From positions 62,001-126,000 of the forward strand of contig MCFE01000103.1 of the NCBI GenBank assembly GCA_002104905.1: a stretch of DNA of 64,000 bases, in the 5' to 3' direction. Positions within the stretch are counted from its first letter, which is position 1. Each line of letters starts with the position of its first letter. The position numbers and the translations under genes are program-made. Below are positions 1-10,988 of this stretch, piece after piece. The notes beneath the pieces are model-generated. The model had not been told where the DNA came from and did not search any database. It saw only the letters and a list, made by a program, of their open reading frames with translations. This stretch comes from Basidiobolus meristosporus CBS 931.73 (taxonomy: Eukaryota > Basidiobolomycota > Basidiobolomycetes > Basidiobolales > Basidiobolaceae).

Positions 1-1271
1 CTAGCTGATTACCAAAGTACTTGGAGGACAAAGCCATTCTTAATAAGGTGAATGAAGATATCAAGAAGATAATCCAGGATGAAGCCAGCAAGTTTGTAGT
101 ACAGGATGAAACACTCTACCAAATTGTTGATGGAAGCCCTATTGCCTATTGCCCTTATGTTTCTAACCTGGATTTAATACATAAGCTACACAATGGATAT
201 GGACATCCTGGAATTGAAGGAACCTATAGCCTTGTGAAAGCCAGAGCATGGTGGCCCAGAATGAAACATGACATTGAGAAGCTAGTAAAGACATGCCCAA
301 ATTGCAAAATTAACCAAGGCCAACCACAGAGAATAGATGAACTCTTTCCCTTGGAGCCTGTAAGACCACTTGAAAGATGGGGAATTGACTTTATTGGCAC
401 ACTGCCAACTACCAGGAAATGCAACCGCTGGTTCCTAGTAACAATTGACCATGCCACTAAATGGCCAGTGGCTAAAGCTGTACCTATAGCCAGTAAGCAA
501 GAAGTTGCAAGTTTCATCTACCATGAGCTCCTTATTTAGTTTAAATGCACTGTGGAGATTCTATCCAATAGAGGTGCAAACTTTATGGCAAAGACATTGG
601 AAGCTTACTGGGAAATGCAGCAGATCAAACACTTGAAAACTTTGGCATATCACCTCAGAACTAATGGAGTCACTGACAGTTTAATGGATCATTTGGAAAA
701 ATGCTGACCAAGTATGCAAATGGAGTTGTCAGTAGATGGGAAGAGTATATAGACCAAGCACACTTTGCATGCAAAGTCAGAGTATACAACACCACCCAGC
801 AATTGCCACATAACTTAGTGTATGGATGTGAACCAAGGATTCCAAGAGATCACACATAACAAATGCTTACAGACACCTTAGAAGATGAACTCAGTCAGCC
901 AAGTAGACACCAGCAACTGGAACAAATATGTCAAGAGGCACAGACTAAAGTATCTCAGAGTGCAGAAAAGATGAAGCAGAGATTTGATAAGACTATAGCA
1001 CCAGAAGCATTGACGGTTGGGAACTTTGTATTGCTAAGAAACAACACTTGGAAGAAGTTTGAGCCACAATGGACAAGACCATTCAAGATCATCAGAGAAT
1101 GTTCATTTGCAACTTATCAACTAGTGGACAAACAAGGCAATATCCAGGAAGACTTAGTGCATGGGGACAGACTTAAGCTTTCAAAACTTACTGATAATAC
1201 TGAACCATCAATATATTGATATTTCAAGAAAAGAAATTCAGGAGAACCCTCTCAACTTTAGCAAGGGAGAA
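1..1271 (+). pseudogene. Gypsy (family G1) integrase, 3' part of pol, broken
   Basis: This is the downstream end of a Ty3/gypsy polyprotein whose 5' part lies outside the window. An HHCC zinc-binding integrase head is readable at about 180-310 (HxxxGHPG, WWPRM, CxxC), followed by the start of the catalytic core (WGIDFIGTLP at about 379-408, first catalytic Asp). A TAG stop at 537-539 cuts the core. Beyond it, the second catalytic Asp position reads SNRGA (about 568), where the sister copy near 16778 reads SDRGA, so a catalytic residue is lost. The C-terminal part resumes at 863-1219 with the W-rich tail that follows the core in gypsy integrases (LRNNTWKKFEPQW). A purine-rich tract (1262-1270) sits directly before the LTR, as expected for a plus-strand primer. 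The copy cannot be functional. Confidence 0.9.
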
Positions 1272-1639
1272 TATTATGATCTGCCACTTCAAGGTTGAAT
1301 TTAGATCAGTTTTTAGTCAACTCAATTAGTTATATGTTTAGGTTATCAGTATATCAGTAGTATCTATCAAATCAGTAGCATTAGTCAGCAAATGAATCAG
1401 CAGATCCTTATCAGACATAAAAGAGGTATTAGGTAGGATCCTATTGGGTGATGATGATGCAATCAAATGAGTGATCAGCCACTGTCCATATCAGGAAATA
1501 TAATTAGTCAGCAAATGATCTGGCAACATGTATATAAGGAGCTGCTGGAGCCTCAATAAAGATCAGTTCAAGTTTTAGTGAGTACAATACTAGCTAAACT
1601 ACCTATTCCTCTACAACTCATATACCAAGACTTGTAACA
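1272..1639 (+). repeat. 3' LTR of G1 gypsy element (368 bp)
   Basis: It begins TATTATGATCTGCC (TG mutated to TA) and ends CTTGTAACA. It has exactly the length (368 bp) of the inverted copy at 14992-15359, which starts with TGTTATGATC in its own orientation. It contains a TATATAAGGA box near 1531. It directly follows the integrase relic and its polypurine tract, which fixes it as the 3' LTR. Confidence 0.88.
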
Positions 1640-1660
1640 AATGCATTGCTTCAATATCTA

Positions 1661-2000
1661 AGTTTGATCAAATTATAGTGAAATCAATTAGTTATATGTT
1701 TAGCCTATCAGTATATCTGTATTATGCATTCAATCAGTAGTATAACTCAGCAGATAAATCAGCAGGCCATATCACCCAGAAATGGATGCATTGAGAAAGA
1801 TCTAATTGGGTAATGATGATGCAATCAAATGAGTAATTACCATAACCTCTATTAGGAGATACAATTAGTCAGCAATTGATCAAGCAAACTCTATATCAGC
1901 AGCTGCTAGTGCCTCAATAGAGATCGGTACAAGTACTAGTGAATACAACACTAGTTAAACACCTTATACCTCTACAATCCATTTATCAAGACTTGCAACA
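1661..2000 (+). repeat. Second, diverged G1 LTR fragment
   Basis: It repeats the middle and end of the LTR just upstream: AATCAATTAGTTATATGTTTA at its left, the CAGCAGATAAATCAGCAG block, CTCAATAGAGATCGGTACAAG and a terminal AAGACTTGCAACA. The first part of the LTR is missing. It is probably an older relic next to the 1272-1639 LTR, either a tandem LTR or a separate solo LTR. Confidence 0.8.
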
Positions 2001-2039
2001 ATTGAACATTGCCTCAATACTAAGGTCTAAAACTGTTGG

Positions 2040-2670
2040 CAATTTCTCTTTGTATAATTGGCAGAGTCACACCAAATCAATACCAAATTGACCACTTTCT
2101 ACAACTGGTTACTGGCCATATAGTCTACTGGTCAGAAGCAAAAAATGTTCCACTAGTAGCTATGTCAGCTCCTGAATCTGAGGGCTTTTCTTAGTGAGAT
2201 TAAGTAAGACTTGGTTATCTTGCATTTGTGCTGGACTTGAAAGAAGCTTTCTGATTAGTGGGTCTCTCCAGGGGTATGTGGGATCTTAAAAGCCAACTGA
2301 AGTGCATGTAGCAAACTCCCAGCTCTTGCAGTATGGCCAACCTCAATCCTTCTCACAAGGTCTTCTGGCAGTGCTCTGAGAATACAGGCAGATAAAGTGA
2401 AGTCAGCAATAGCCCCTTGGGCTTTCAGTTGCTCTACAAATTGCTTAAGGCCTCTCATGTATCCTTTCAACAACAGTAGCTCAGACTTGCTATCAGCAAT
2501 GTTTTCCAGATTTTGAAGTATACAGGGGACTTTCTCTCTCCATATACATCAGTCATATGACTCTTTGAGAAAGTCCAATTGGCCAGGAGGTCATTTCTTT
2601 GATATTTTGAGAGTATGATCTTGTTAGCGCAACCAGAGAGCCTCTCTGCAGGCATGGTGGCCTTTGATAT
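2040..2670 (-). pseudogene. Copia-type gag relic
   Basis: Read on the - strand, two shifted frames (2655-2467 and 2473-2255) join into a gag-like stretch. It has the helix pattern of the copia gag (UBN2-type) family: a DVYGEKS-like segment, then LKQFVEQLKAQGAIADFTLS and ILRALPEDL. Known copia Gag proteins carry an equivalent L..QL...G..I.....ILN.LP pattern. Frameshifts and stops make it a relic. It is not obviously the same family as the intact copia at 6666-11351. Confidence 0.6.
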
Positions 2671-2728
2671 CTTAGGGGCTCAACAGAAACATGCTGCCTT
2701 CTTGATGAAAAGCTTAAATTTGTGAATT

Positions 2729-3195
2729 GTGCACTACCCTGAAAGTTCCTTGATGGCAGGTTTGCAGTATAACTGTAGAAGGTAAGTGCAGTGATCAATT
2801 GCTAATTACTAAAGGAGAAGTGTTACCAACAAAAGTAATGATTTATTGACAAAAGATTGACTTTCCTTCAGTACTTTCACTGATTACAAAATCAGTATTA
2901 ATAAAAAGGTCTCAGAAATCCCAGTTATTGATACAAATCTTGATGACATTGTTGCAGGCTAAAGATACAACAAGAGGTTACTGGAAGGCTCTAAAAGGCA
3001 CAACATAACTGACAATCAGGGAACAGTAATCCAACACATCTGTGACACATAATTGCCATATAGAGTATAGATACAGCAGGGATGTAACACAAGTATATAT
3101 TATGAGTTGCAGGTTCTGGGGGGTACCTGCCTAATTCAAAATCATTTGCTGGTCAAATAGCTGGAAAACATTGGAAAACCTATGCTAACATATAA
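2729..3195. repeat. Partial L2 LTR
   Basis: From TTGTGCACTACCCTGAAAG onward this follows the sequence of the long LTR at 38930-39732 (GTGCACTACCCTGAAAAGC, CAGTGATCAACTGCTAAT, ATGATTTATTGA) with many substitutions. It also matches the LTR at 49643-50712. Its left third and right end are missing. Confidence 0.75.
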
Positions 3196-3705
3196 TCCAA
3201 AGTGTGTTAATGTGTCTGCATGTAATGGTTGGTAAGCAGGAACCCATAGTTTTGATTGATTTAAGCTATATGGAATGCCCAGAATAGCAATGGGTAAGCA
3301 ACTGAAGAGGGGTGATTTCAATGTGTAATATATGAGTTGTGCATGGAGAGGTAGAAAAAGGAATTATTACTTAGTAAAATGGAACAATAGCACTAGATAT
3401 GACTAGCTGTAGGCCATTGTACTGCCATAAAAAAGTCAACACAGGTCCACACCAAAGCTATCTTAACACTTTCAACTTTGCCATTACAGTCAAAGGCATG
3501 AATTGACTGGTCAGATCAGCAGAAATACATGTAGACCCCATGAAGACCATCAAAATGCTACACAGGTCTTACCAAATGCTGTTAAATTACTGCCAAGTGT
3601 ATAACTTTATTTTGCTGTAAACCAGCCAAATGCTGTTGCAATCCATCTCATGATCATGTATAGGGGTCCTGATTCCAAGTTGCTGGCATTATGATGACCT
3701 TATTG
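3196..3705 (+). mobile_element. Tail of tnp2-like element, uninterrupted at the chromovirus target site
   Basis: This segment is colinear with 44990-45303 followed by 52255-52420, the two flanks of the complete chromovirus at 45304-52254. Shared words include AAGAGGGGTGA, GCTGTAGGC and CCAAGTTGCTGGCATT. At 3549-3553 it carries ATCAA once, where the other copy has ATCAA on both sides of the retroelement. No coding sequence is readable here. Confidence 0.75.
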
Positions 3706-5851
3706 CAAGATCCTGAATGCTTCAGATACTGTCAAAGCAGCATAGGGATCCCTGTAGAAAGTCCTTAGAGCAAAGTTGGTATTGAGCAAGCTTTATTTAA
3801 AATAAATTTTCTTCAACCTGAGGAAGGAGCCAGATGATGAAATGTTAAAACTCATTACCAGAATGGAGACACTTACCAAAGAGCTTTACATTATTAATGC
3901 TGGTGTAGATGAAGAAGAAATGATTCTCTATTTATTCAGCTCACAAATGCACATAGAAAATAAAGGAAAGCAACAAAACTAAAGATCTCTGATAGTGATG
4001 TAATGTATTAAGTCCCTAACAAAGTATGCTCAAAGTTAGAACTCAAGAGTGGAAAAGAGAACTTTGTTGGATATTGTGAGGATACTAAAGGGTACAGAGT
4101 GTATGATGGCAAAATCCAGAAGCTGATTAAGAGCAGTGACATTATACCTGTGAGGAATTCAATTCAGAAACCAACCAAAATCATTAGCCAGATCCTTAAT
4201 GATACAATCTACAGTAATGAAGACAACACACATCTAATTCAACCAGATACAGTAGATAATTATACCAGTTCCAGATCAGAGCAGATTATCCTGGTTAGGA
4301 GATCTACCAGAATAAGAAGTGCCCTTGGATCCTGGTGGCAGACATTGAAGGATCATGCAGAAGCTTATCCTGCCTTGTGTACCATACCTCAGAATCAGGA
4401 ACAGGCAATGCAAAGTCCAGGTGCTACTATGCATACAAGAGCCAGATTACCTCAAAGGGTACCATTGATGAATATAAGGCTAGATTGGTGGCTAATGGCT
4501 ATTTGCCAATCTAGGGATTAGACTTTAGGAAAGCATTTTCTCCCATTGCCAAGTTAACTTCATTAGGACAGTTCTAGGCTTGGCAGCTGTACCTAGTCTG
4601 GATCTACACTATATGAAAGTCAAAGCAGCCTCTCTATATGGGGATTTGCATGAAACTATAGATATGGAGCAATCACACAGTTTTACCAATCCAAAAGGCA
4701 CCATTAAGGTATGTAGACTTAGGGAATTTCTGTATGGGCTTAAGCAGGCACCTAGAGCATGGTTTAGCAAGATTGGCACATACCTGGAGGAAGTTGAGCT
4801 CATTCCTAGCACTGCAGATCACAGTGTATATGCAATACAACCCACAAAGGGTGTGGTCATCCTGGATCTTTATATGGACAAAATAAAAATAATCAGAAGT
4901 GACCAGGAGCCACTTAAGCAGACAAATCAGATCTCTTCAGCAAGTTAGAGATGGCAGATCATGGAAAGCTGAGCTATTTTCTCAAAATTGAGGTAAAGTT
5001 TGACATACCCATGCAGAAAATTGTCCTGAATTAGTCCAAATATATCAGGAGCATTCTCAGTTGCTTCAATATGGGAATTGCAAACCTGCAGTGGCCCCAA
5101 TGGGCAATCATTGGTAATTGAACAAATTTCTGCTAGTTGACGGTGGAAATGGCTCTAATATGTTCCAAACCTTGCCCATATATCAATGGTTGGTAGCCTG
5201 ATGTACTTGATGGTATTTCCAAATGCAGACAATGTAGTGGCAGTTGGGATAGTAAGTCAATTCAAGTATAATTGTGGATCAGATCAAGTTACAGCAGTTA
5301 ATCTGATTTACAGATATCTCCAAGGTACCATAAATATGGTACTTGAATACTTTAGAGCAACTGATAGGCAAGATTTGATGGTTATAGTGATTCAGATTGG
5401 AGTAAGAATCTGATTGACAGACACTCTACCACCGGGTATGTATTTCTTTATGCTGAAGCAGCTATAATTTGGAGTTGCAAGAAATAACCAGCTGTATCCC
5501 TGGCTATAATTGAAGCTGATTCTATGGCTGCCTGACACACAGCTAAGGAGGCTCTACTGCTACAAGATTATTCAAAGACTTAGATTTTAATTCACATGTA
5601 CCAACATGTATCTACAAGGATAATCAAAGCTTTATTTCATAAGCTAAAAATCCTACTAATCCTGCCAGAACTTAGCAAATTAATATACAACATACTTTGT
5701 GAGGGGAGCTGTAGAAACTAACTTAGTAGAGTTAATTTACTGCCCAACTATTAAAATAGAGGCATATATATTGACCAAACCATTAACTAGGCAACAGTTT
5801 ATGAAACTCTGAGAAGAACTGAGATCAAGCAATTATTTAGTTGAGGGTGAG
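3706..5851 (+). pseudogene. Decayed copia gag-pol (family C1)
   Basis: It aligns along its length with the intact copia at 6666-11351. 3706-3980 matches gag, then the sequence jumps at about 4040 to the region after the integrase core, so protease and most of integrase are deleted (about 1.3 kb). 4099-4948 carries the linker and start of reverse transcriptase; the catalytic box reads LYMDK instead of YVDD. 5186-5413 and later carry RNase H pieces. Numerous stops and frameshifts. The left edge abuts a tnp2-element tail. Confidence 0.88.
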
Positions 5852-6217
5852 TATGAAATATTGGAATATTTAGTATCATTCAGCAGCTAAAAGTTTACTT
5901 AACAATTCTGGACTAGTGTTGGTCACTGTGCAATTATCTTACAGCCCTAACTTTGCCACTTTATTCAGGTCTATGATCTATGATTATTCCCTATTATCAA
6001 AATCAAATTAGCAGTTTTACCAACCATGATGTACTAACCCTAAAACTGTTACAGAATGCTCCTGAATGTTGAGAAACTCTCCTGATGTAGTGTTGCAGCT
6101 GTGTTACTTCTACAAAGGTATAGATACTGAGCTTCTTTATGAATAAACAGCAGGTCAACTTTTTTCACTATTTGCTGATATGCTCCTTATGTACAAATGA
6201 ATACTTAAGTTGCAACA
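5852..6217 (+). repeat. 3' LTR of decayed C1 copia
   Basis: It starts TATGAAATATTGGAATATTT and ends AGTTGCAACA. It is colinear with the 369-bp LTRs at 6666 and 10983 but clearly diverged. It follows the decayed copia ORF directly and abuts G1 gypsy sequence at 6218, so this copia was inserted in, or recombined into, the gypsy element. Confidence 0.85.
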
Positions 6218-6665
6218 GAACATAGTAAAGTGGAGGATGAATTTGAAGAAGACTCCAAACTCACATTTGATGTGTCAGAAGAATACCTATCCCAGATGAC
6301 CTCAAACTCAGAAACACCATTATACTTGAGGGAGTAATTGATGGAATACCTGCCAAAATCATTAATAACTCAGCTGCATCACAGAAGAACATATTGGAGC
6401 AATGTGCCTTGAAAGCTGAGTTCAACTTGGAAACCACCAAATCAGCTGCAGTTTTAACAACTGATAGGAACTCTTACATAATCAAATGTATTATTCAGCC
6501 AGTAAGAATGAATATGAATGACTTTGAAGAAGACCTACAAGCCTACATATTTGGAAACTACAGACTTGACCTGATACTTGAAAAACATAGCTATACAGCT
6601 TTAATCCATCAATCAATGGGAGAATTTATTCCACTCATATCTAAAGAGGCAACCAGACCTATAAC
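6218..6665 (+). pseudogene. G1 gypsy gag/protease relic, left piece
   Basis: This is the same stretch that reads more completely on the - strand at about 13700-13270 (EEYISLMTSNSGKLLYLDGV and following). Where the other copy has the protease IDSA, this one has INNSA, so the protease Asp is lost. The reading frame 6394-6705 runs into the copia LTR. The sequence breaks at 6665 and continues at 11352, on the other side of the intact copia element. Confidence 0.85.
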
Positions 6666-7034
6666 TGTTGAAATATTGGACTATTTGGTATCATTCAGCA
6701 GCTAAAAATTTACTTAACAATTCTAGGCTAGTCTTAGTCACTGTAGGACTCATTTACTGCCTTTACTTCGCCACTTTCTCCAGATATATGATCTTATGAT
6801 TATTCCCCTATAGTCAGGATCAAATTAGCACTATTACCAAACATTATGTACTAACCCTGAAACTGTTACAGAATGCTCCTGAATATTGAGAAACCCTCCC
6901 TACTTAGTGTTGCAGCTGTATTACTTCTACAAAGGTATAAATACTGAGCTTCTTTATGAATAAACAACAGTTCAACTATTATCACTATTTCTTGATAAGT
7001 TCCTTATATCCAAATCACTTCTTAAATTGCAACA
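6666..7034 (+). repeat. 5' LTR of intact copia
   Basis: It begins TGTTGAAATATTGG and ends AAATTGCAACA. A TATAAATA box at 6936-6943 is the likely core promoter, which places transcription start in the last third of the LTR. The same box recurs at 11253-11260 in the 3' LTR. Confidence 0.95.
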
Positions 7035-7054
7035 GGTTATGAGCCCCGATTGCC
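7035..7054 (+). promoter_or_regulatory. Copia primer-binding site, initiator tRNA-Met half type
   Basis: GGTTATGAGCCCCGATTGCC follows the LTR with no spacer. The first 13 bases are complementary to the anticodon stem-loop of an initiator tRNA-Met (GGGGCUCAUAACC; CAU is the anticodon), not to a tRNA 3' CCA end. Drosophila copia is known to be primed by the 5' half of initiator tRNA-Met. The relic L3 LTR at 44020 has the same site with one change. Confidence 0.8.
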
Positions 7055-7070
7055 TTAATCTATTCTAAAG

Positions 7071-10000
7071 ATGACTTCTACCAGCAAACAAAGCAATACC
7101 AACATCTTCCCTGTAAAGGAGAGGTTTGATGGGAAGAACTACAGACTTTGGAGAATCAAGATGCAGATCCACCTTGAGGAAAGAAAGCTTTGGAATATAG
7201 TAACAGGAAAGGAAGTTGAGCCCAAAGGAACAGCAGAAGATGTGGAGAAGTTTCAAGAGAAGGAGAGAAAGGCCTTCAATGCAATATGCATCAATGTGCA
7301 AGACTCCTTCATTGGACAAATCCATGCCTCAAATACTGCCAAAGCAGCATGGGAATCCTTGGAGAAGATCTTTAGAGCAAAGTCAGTATCAAGCAAGCTT
7401 TATTTGAAACGAAAGTTCTTCAACATGAGAAAAAAGCCAGATGATGACATGCTACAACTCATTACCAGAATGGAGACACTTGCAGAAGAACTTTACAGTA
7501 TTAATGCTGGTGTAGATGATGAAGAAAAGATACTCTGTCTGCTTTGCAGCCTACCAGACGAGTATGAGCCACTCATACTTTCTTTTGAAAGCAGAGAAGA
7601 CAACTTGACTTTAGACTATGTCAAAGGAAGACTTCTCCATGAAGAACTCAGACGTAATGACCAAGCAGAGAAAATTGAAGATAATGCTTTATTCAGTTCA
7701 GAAAGGCATACAGAAAAGAAGGGAAAGCAACAAAACCGAAGAAAACCTGGCTGCTGTAACTACTGTAAGAAGCCAGGACACTGGGCAAGAGAATGCAAGA
7801 AGAAACAAGCAGACGAAAAACAGAAACTAGAGCAGGCAAACCATATAACTACTGATGAACAGCTATTTGTCACTGTACAAGAGAGTGCAAGTAACCGAAG
7901 TAATGAATGGTATATTGACTCTGGAGCATCACAGCATATTTGTGGTATAAAGGATTGGTTCAGCAACTTAAAGACTATTCCCGTAAGAAAGGTTTATCTG
8001 GGAGATAACTCTGCATTGGAAGCTACCGCCAGTGGGTCCATACAACTAAATATGAGTGATAACTCAGGGGCAACAACAGCAAAACTGACTGACGTACTCT
8101 ATGTACCTGGAATAGCTAAGAACCTACTCTCAGTCAGTAAAGCAACTACTCAGGGACTGAAATTCGTTTTTACTAAGCTGAGCTGCTCAATATTGAGTGA
8201 AAATGGACAAAAATTAGCTTCGGGAATCAGAGATCACAATATATACAAGTTACAATGCAAGATCATTGTACCTGAGTATGTCAACATTGCTGAAACCGAT
8301 GAAACCAACTGGGAGACGTGGCATAGGAGGCTAGGACACATAGGGGAACAGAAAATGAGCCAATTGGTGAAAAATCAGCTTGTTTTGGGCCTAAAATACT
8401 CAATTCCGATCAAATTGAATGTTTGTAAAGGATGTTCATATGGCAAACAAGCTAGGCAACGTTTCAAGAGCTCAGAAGGCATCAATACCACCGAAATATT
8501 GGCTATTGTACACTCAGACATATGTGGCCCCATGAGAACACTGTCCTTTGGAGCCAAGAGATACTTTATGACGTTTATTGATGACAAGACAAGATATACA
8601 TGGGTGTACTTCCTCAAAACAAAGGATGAAGCTTTAGAGACGTTTAAGCACTTCAAGAACATGGCAGAAACACAAACTGGGTGTAAATTGAAGGTACTAC
8701 GAAGTGACAATGGAGGAGAATACTGCTCAAAGGAGTTTGCAAAATACTGCTTGTCTACTGGTATACTTCAACAGACCACAGTTCCTCATACTCCACAGCA
8801 AAATGGAGTAGCAGAACGTGCAAACAGAACAATAGTAGAGATGGGAAGATCTATGCTACATGATAAGGGAATGGACTACAAGTTTTGGGCTGAATCTGTT
8901 GCTACCGCTGTATACATCAAGAACAGATGCCCAACAACAGCACTACGTGATTCTACACCCTTTGAAGCATATACAGGCAAAAAACCAGATCTCCAGCACC
9001 TCAGGATCTTTGGCAGTGATGTTTTTTATCACATCCCTGACAAAAAACGCTCAAAGTTGGAACCAAAGAGTAGAAAAGGGATCTTTCTTGGGTATTGTGA
9101 AGGTACTAAAGGGTATAGAGTGTATGATGGCGAAATTCAGAAGCTGATCAAGAGCAGGGATGTTGTATTTGAGGAGAATTCAGATCAGAAAGCCACAGAA
9201 ATCATTGGCCAGCTGCCTGATGATGCAATCAACACAAATGAAGAAGATACGTACCAAATCCAGCCAGAGATGGAAGATACTTCTACCAGTTCCAGATCAG
9301 AACAGATTATCCCAGTTAGGAGATCTACCAGAATAAGAAATGCCCCTGGATCCTGGTGGCAGACATCCAATGATCATGAAGAAGCTTATCTTGCCTTATG
9401 TGCCGAACCTCAGAATCTGGAACAGGCAATGCAAGGTCCAGATGCTACTAAGTGGCAACAAGCCATGCAGGAGGAGTACCAATCACTGATCAAGGCAAAA
9501 ACGTGGGAACTGGTAGATTTACCAAATGGGAGAAAGCCAATAGGATGTAGATGGGTCTATAAGATCAAGATAACCTCAAATGGTGCCGTTGATAAGTACA
9601 AGGCTAGATTGGTAGCTAAAGGCTATTCCCAGATCCAGGGACTAGACTTTAAGGAAACATTTGCTCCGGTTGCCAAGTTTAACTCTATTAGGACAGTTCT
9701 AGCCCTGGCAGCTGTACACAGTCTAGATCTACACCAAATGGACGTCAAAACAGCCTTTCTAAATGGGGATTTGCAAGAAACTATATATATGGAGCAACCA
9801 GAAGGTTTTACCGATCCAAAAAGCCCCCATAAGGTGTGCAAACTTAGAAAATCGTTGTATGGACTTAAGCAGGCACCCAGAGCATGGTATAACAAGATTG
9901 ACACATATCTAGAGGAAATTGGGTTCTCTCGTAGCACTGCAGATCACAGTATATATGTGAAACAGCTCAAAAAGGGTGTGATCATCCTAGTTCTTTATGT

Positions 10001-10988
10001 GGACGACCTAATTATAGCTACAAGTGATCAAGAGGCACTTAAACAGACGAAATCAGATCTCTTCAGCAAGTTTGAGATGAAAGATCTTGGAAAATTGAGC
10101 TATTTTCTTGGAATTGAGGTCAAATTTGACATACCTACGCAGAAAATTGTGCTGAATCAGTCTAAGTACATCAGGGACATTCTTAGACGCTTCAAAATGG
10201 AAAATTGCAAACCTGCAGCAACCCCTATGGACAATAACCTGAAATTAAGCAAATCTCAGCCAGTTATGGATGAAAACGGCTCAAATATGGACCAAAACTT
10301 TCCCTATCAATCAATGGTCGGTAGCCTAATGTACTTGATGGTGTCTACACGTCCAGATATTGCAGTAGCAGTTGGAATAGTCAGTCAATTCATGCAGAAT
10401 TATGGATCAGATCAAATTGCAGCAGTTAAGCGGATTTTCAGATATCTACAAGGTACCATAAATATGGTACTGGAATACTCTGGAGCAGCTAATAGGCGAA
10501 AATTTGATGGTTATAGTGATTCAGATTGGGGTAGAGATCTGATTGACAGACGCTCTACCACAGGCTATGTATTTCTTTATGCTGGTGCAGCTATTACTTG
10601 GAATTGCAAGAAACAACCAACTGTGGCACTATCTACAACTGAAGCCGAATATATGGCTGCATGTCAAGCAACTAAGGAGGCTATATGGCTACAAAAATTA
10701 TTCAAAGACTTAGGTTTTAATTCAGGTGAACCAACATGTATTTACAAGGATAATCAAAGTTGTATTTCATTAGCTAGAAATCCTACTAATCATGCCAGAA
10801 CTAAGCACATTGATATACAGCATCACTTTGTGAGGGAAGCTGTAGAAAATAACTTAGTAGAGCTGGTTTACTGCCCAACTGACAAAATGGTGGCAGACAT
10901 ATTGACAAAACCACTAGCTAGGCCACAGTTTGAGATCCTTAGAGAGAAATTGGGATTAAGAAATTATTTAGTTGAGGGGGAGTGTTGA
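7071..10988 (+). CDS. Copia Gag-Pol polyprotein, intact, 1305 aa
   Basis: A single ORF with no frameshift between gag and pol. Domains in order: Gag (about 1-215); CCHC zinc knuckle C229/C232/H237/C242; aspartic protease with DSG at 283-285; integrase zinc finger starting at W417-H418 (HRRLGH ... CKGC); integrase core with D483, D546 and E582 (35 residues between the last two, the DD35E pattern); reverse transcriptase with YVDD at 976-979; RNase H ending in the TKHIDIQHHF and ADILTKPL motifs. Order PR-IN-RT-RH is diagnostic for Ty1/copia. The ATG at 7071 is the first in the internal region, 36 bases after the LTR. The final Cys codon and TGA stop lie within the first six bases of the 3' LTR. 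All catalytic residues I could check are present. Confidence 0.97.
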   Translation: MTSTSKQSNTNIFPVKERFDGKNYRLWRIKMQIHLEERKLWNIVTGKEVEPKGTAEDVEKFQEKERKAFNAICINVQDSFIGQIHASNTAKAAWESLEKIFRAKSVSSKLYLKRKFFNMRKKPDDDMLQLITRMETLAEELYSINAGVDDEEKILCLLCSLPDEYEPLILSFESREDNLTLDYVKGRLLHEELRRNDQAEKIEDNALFSSERHTEKKGKQQNRRKPGCCNYCKKPGHWARECKKKQADEKQKLEQANHITTDEQLFVTVQESASNRSNEWYIDSGASQHICGIKDWFSNLKTIPVRKVYLGDNSALEATASGSIQLNMSDNSGATTAKLTDVLYVPGIAKNLLSVSKATTQGLKFVFTKLSCSILSENGQKLASGIRDHNIYKLQCKIIVPEYVNIAETDETNWETWHRRLGHIGEQKMSQLVKNQLVLGLKYSIPIKLNVCKGCSYGKQARQRFKSSEGINTTEILAIVHSDICGPMRTLSFGAKRYFMTFIDDKTRYTWVYFLKTKDEALETFKHFKNMAETQTGCKLKVLRSDNGGEYCSKEFAKYCLSTGILQQTTVPHTPQQNGVAERANRTIVEMGRSMLHDKGMDYKFWAESVATAVYIKNRCPTTALRDSTPFEAYTGKKPDLQHLRIFGSDVFYHIPDKKRSKLEPKSRKGIFLGYCEGTKGYRVYDGEIQKLIKSRDVVFEENSDQKATEIIGQLPDDAINTNEEDTYQIQPEMEDTSTSSRSEQIIPVRRSTRIRNAPGSWWQTSNDHEEAYLALCAEPQNLEQAMQGPDATKWQQAMQEEYQSLIKAKTWELVDLPNGRKPIGCRWVYKIKITSNGAVDKYKARLVAKGYSQIQGLDFKETFAPVAKFNSIRTVLALAAVHSLDLHQMDVKTAFLNGDLQETIYMEQPEGFTDPKSPHKVCKLRKSLYGLKQAPRAWYNKIDTYLEEIGFSRSTADHSIYVKQLKKGVIILVLYVDDLIIATSDQEALKQTKSDLFSKFEMKDLGKLSYFLGIEVKFDIPTQKIVLNQSKYIRDILRRFKMENCKPAATPMDNNLKLSKSQPVMDENGSNMDQNFPYQSMVGSLMYLMVSTRPDIAVAVGIVSQFMQNYGSDQIAAVKRIFRYLQGTINMVLEYSGAANRRKFDGYSDSDWGRDLIDRRSTTGYVFLYAGAAITWNCKKQPTVALSTTEAEYMAACQATKEAIWLQKLFKDLGFNSGEPTCIYKDNQSCISLARNPTNHARTKHIDIQHHFVREAVENNLVELVYCPTDKMVADILTKPLARPQFEILREKLGLRNYLVEGEC

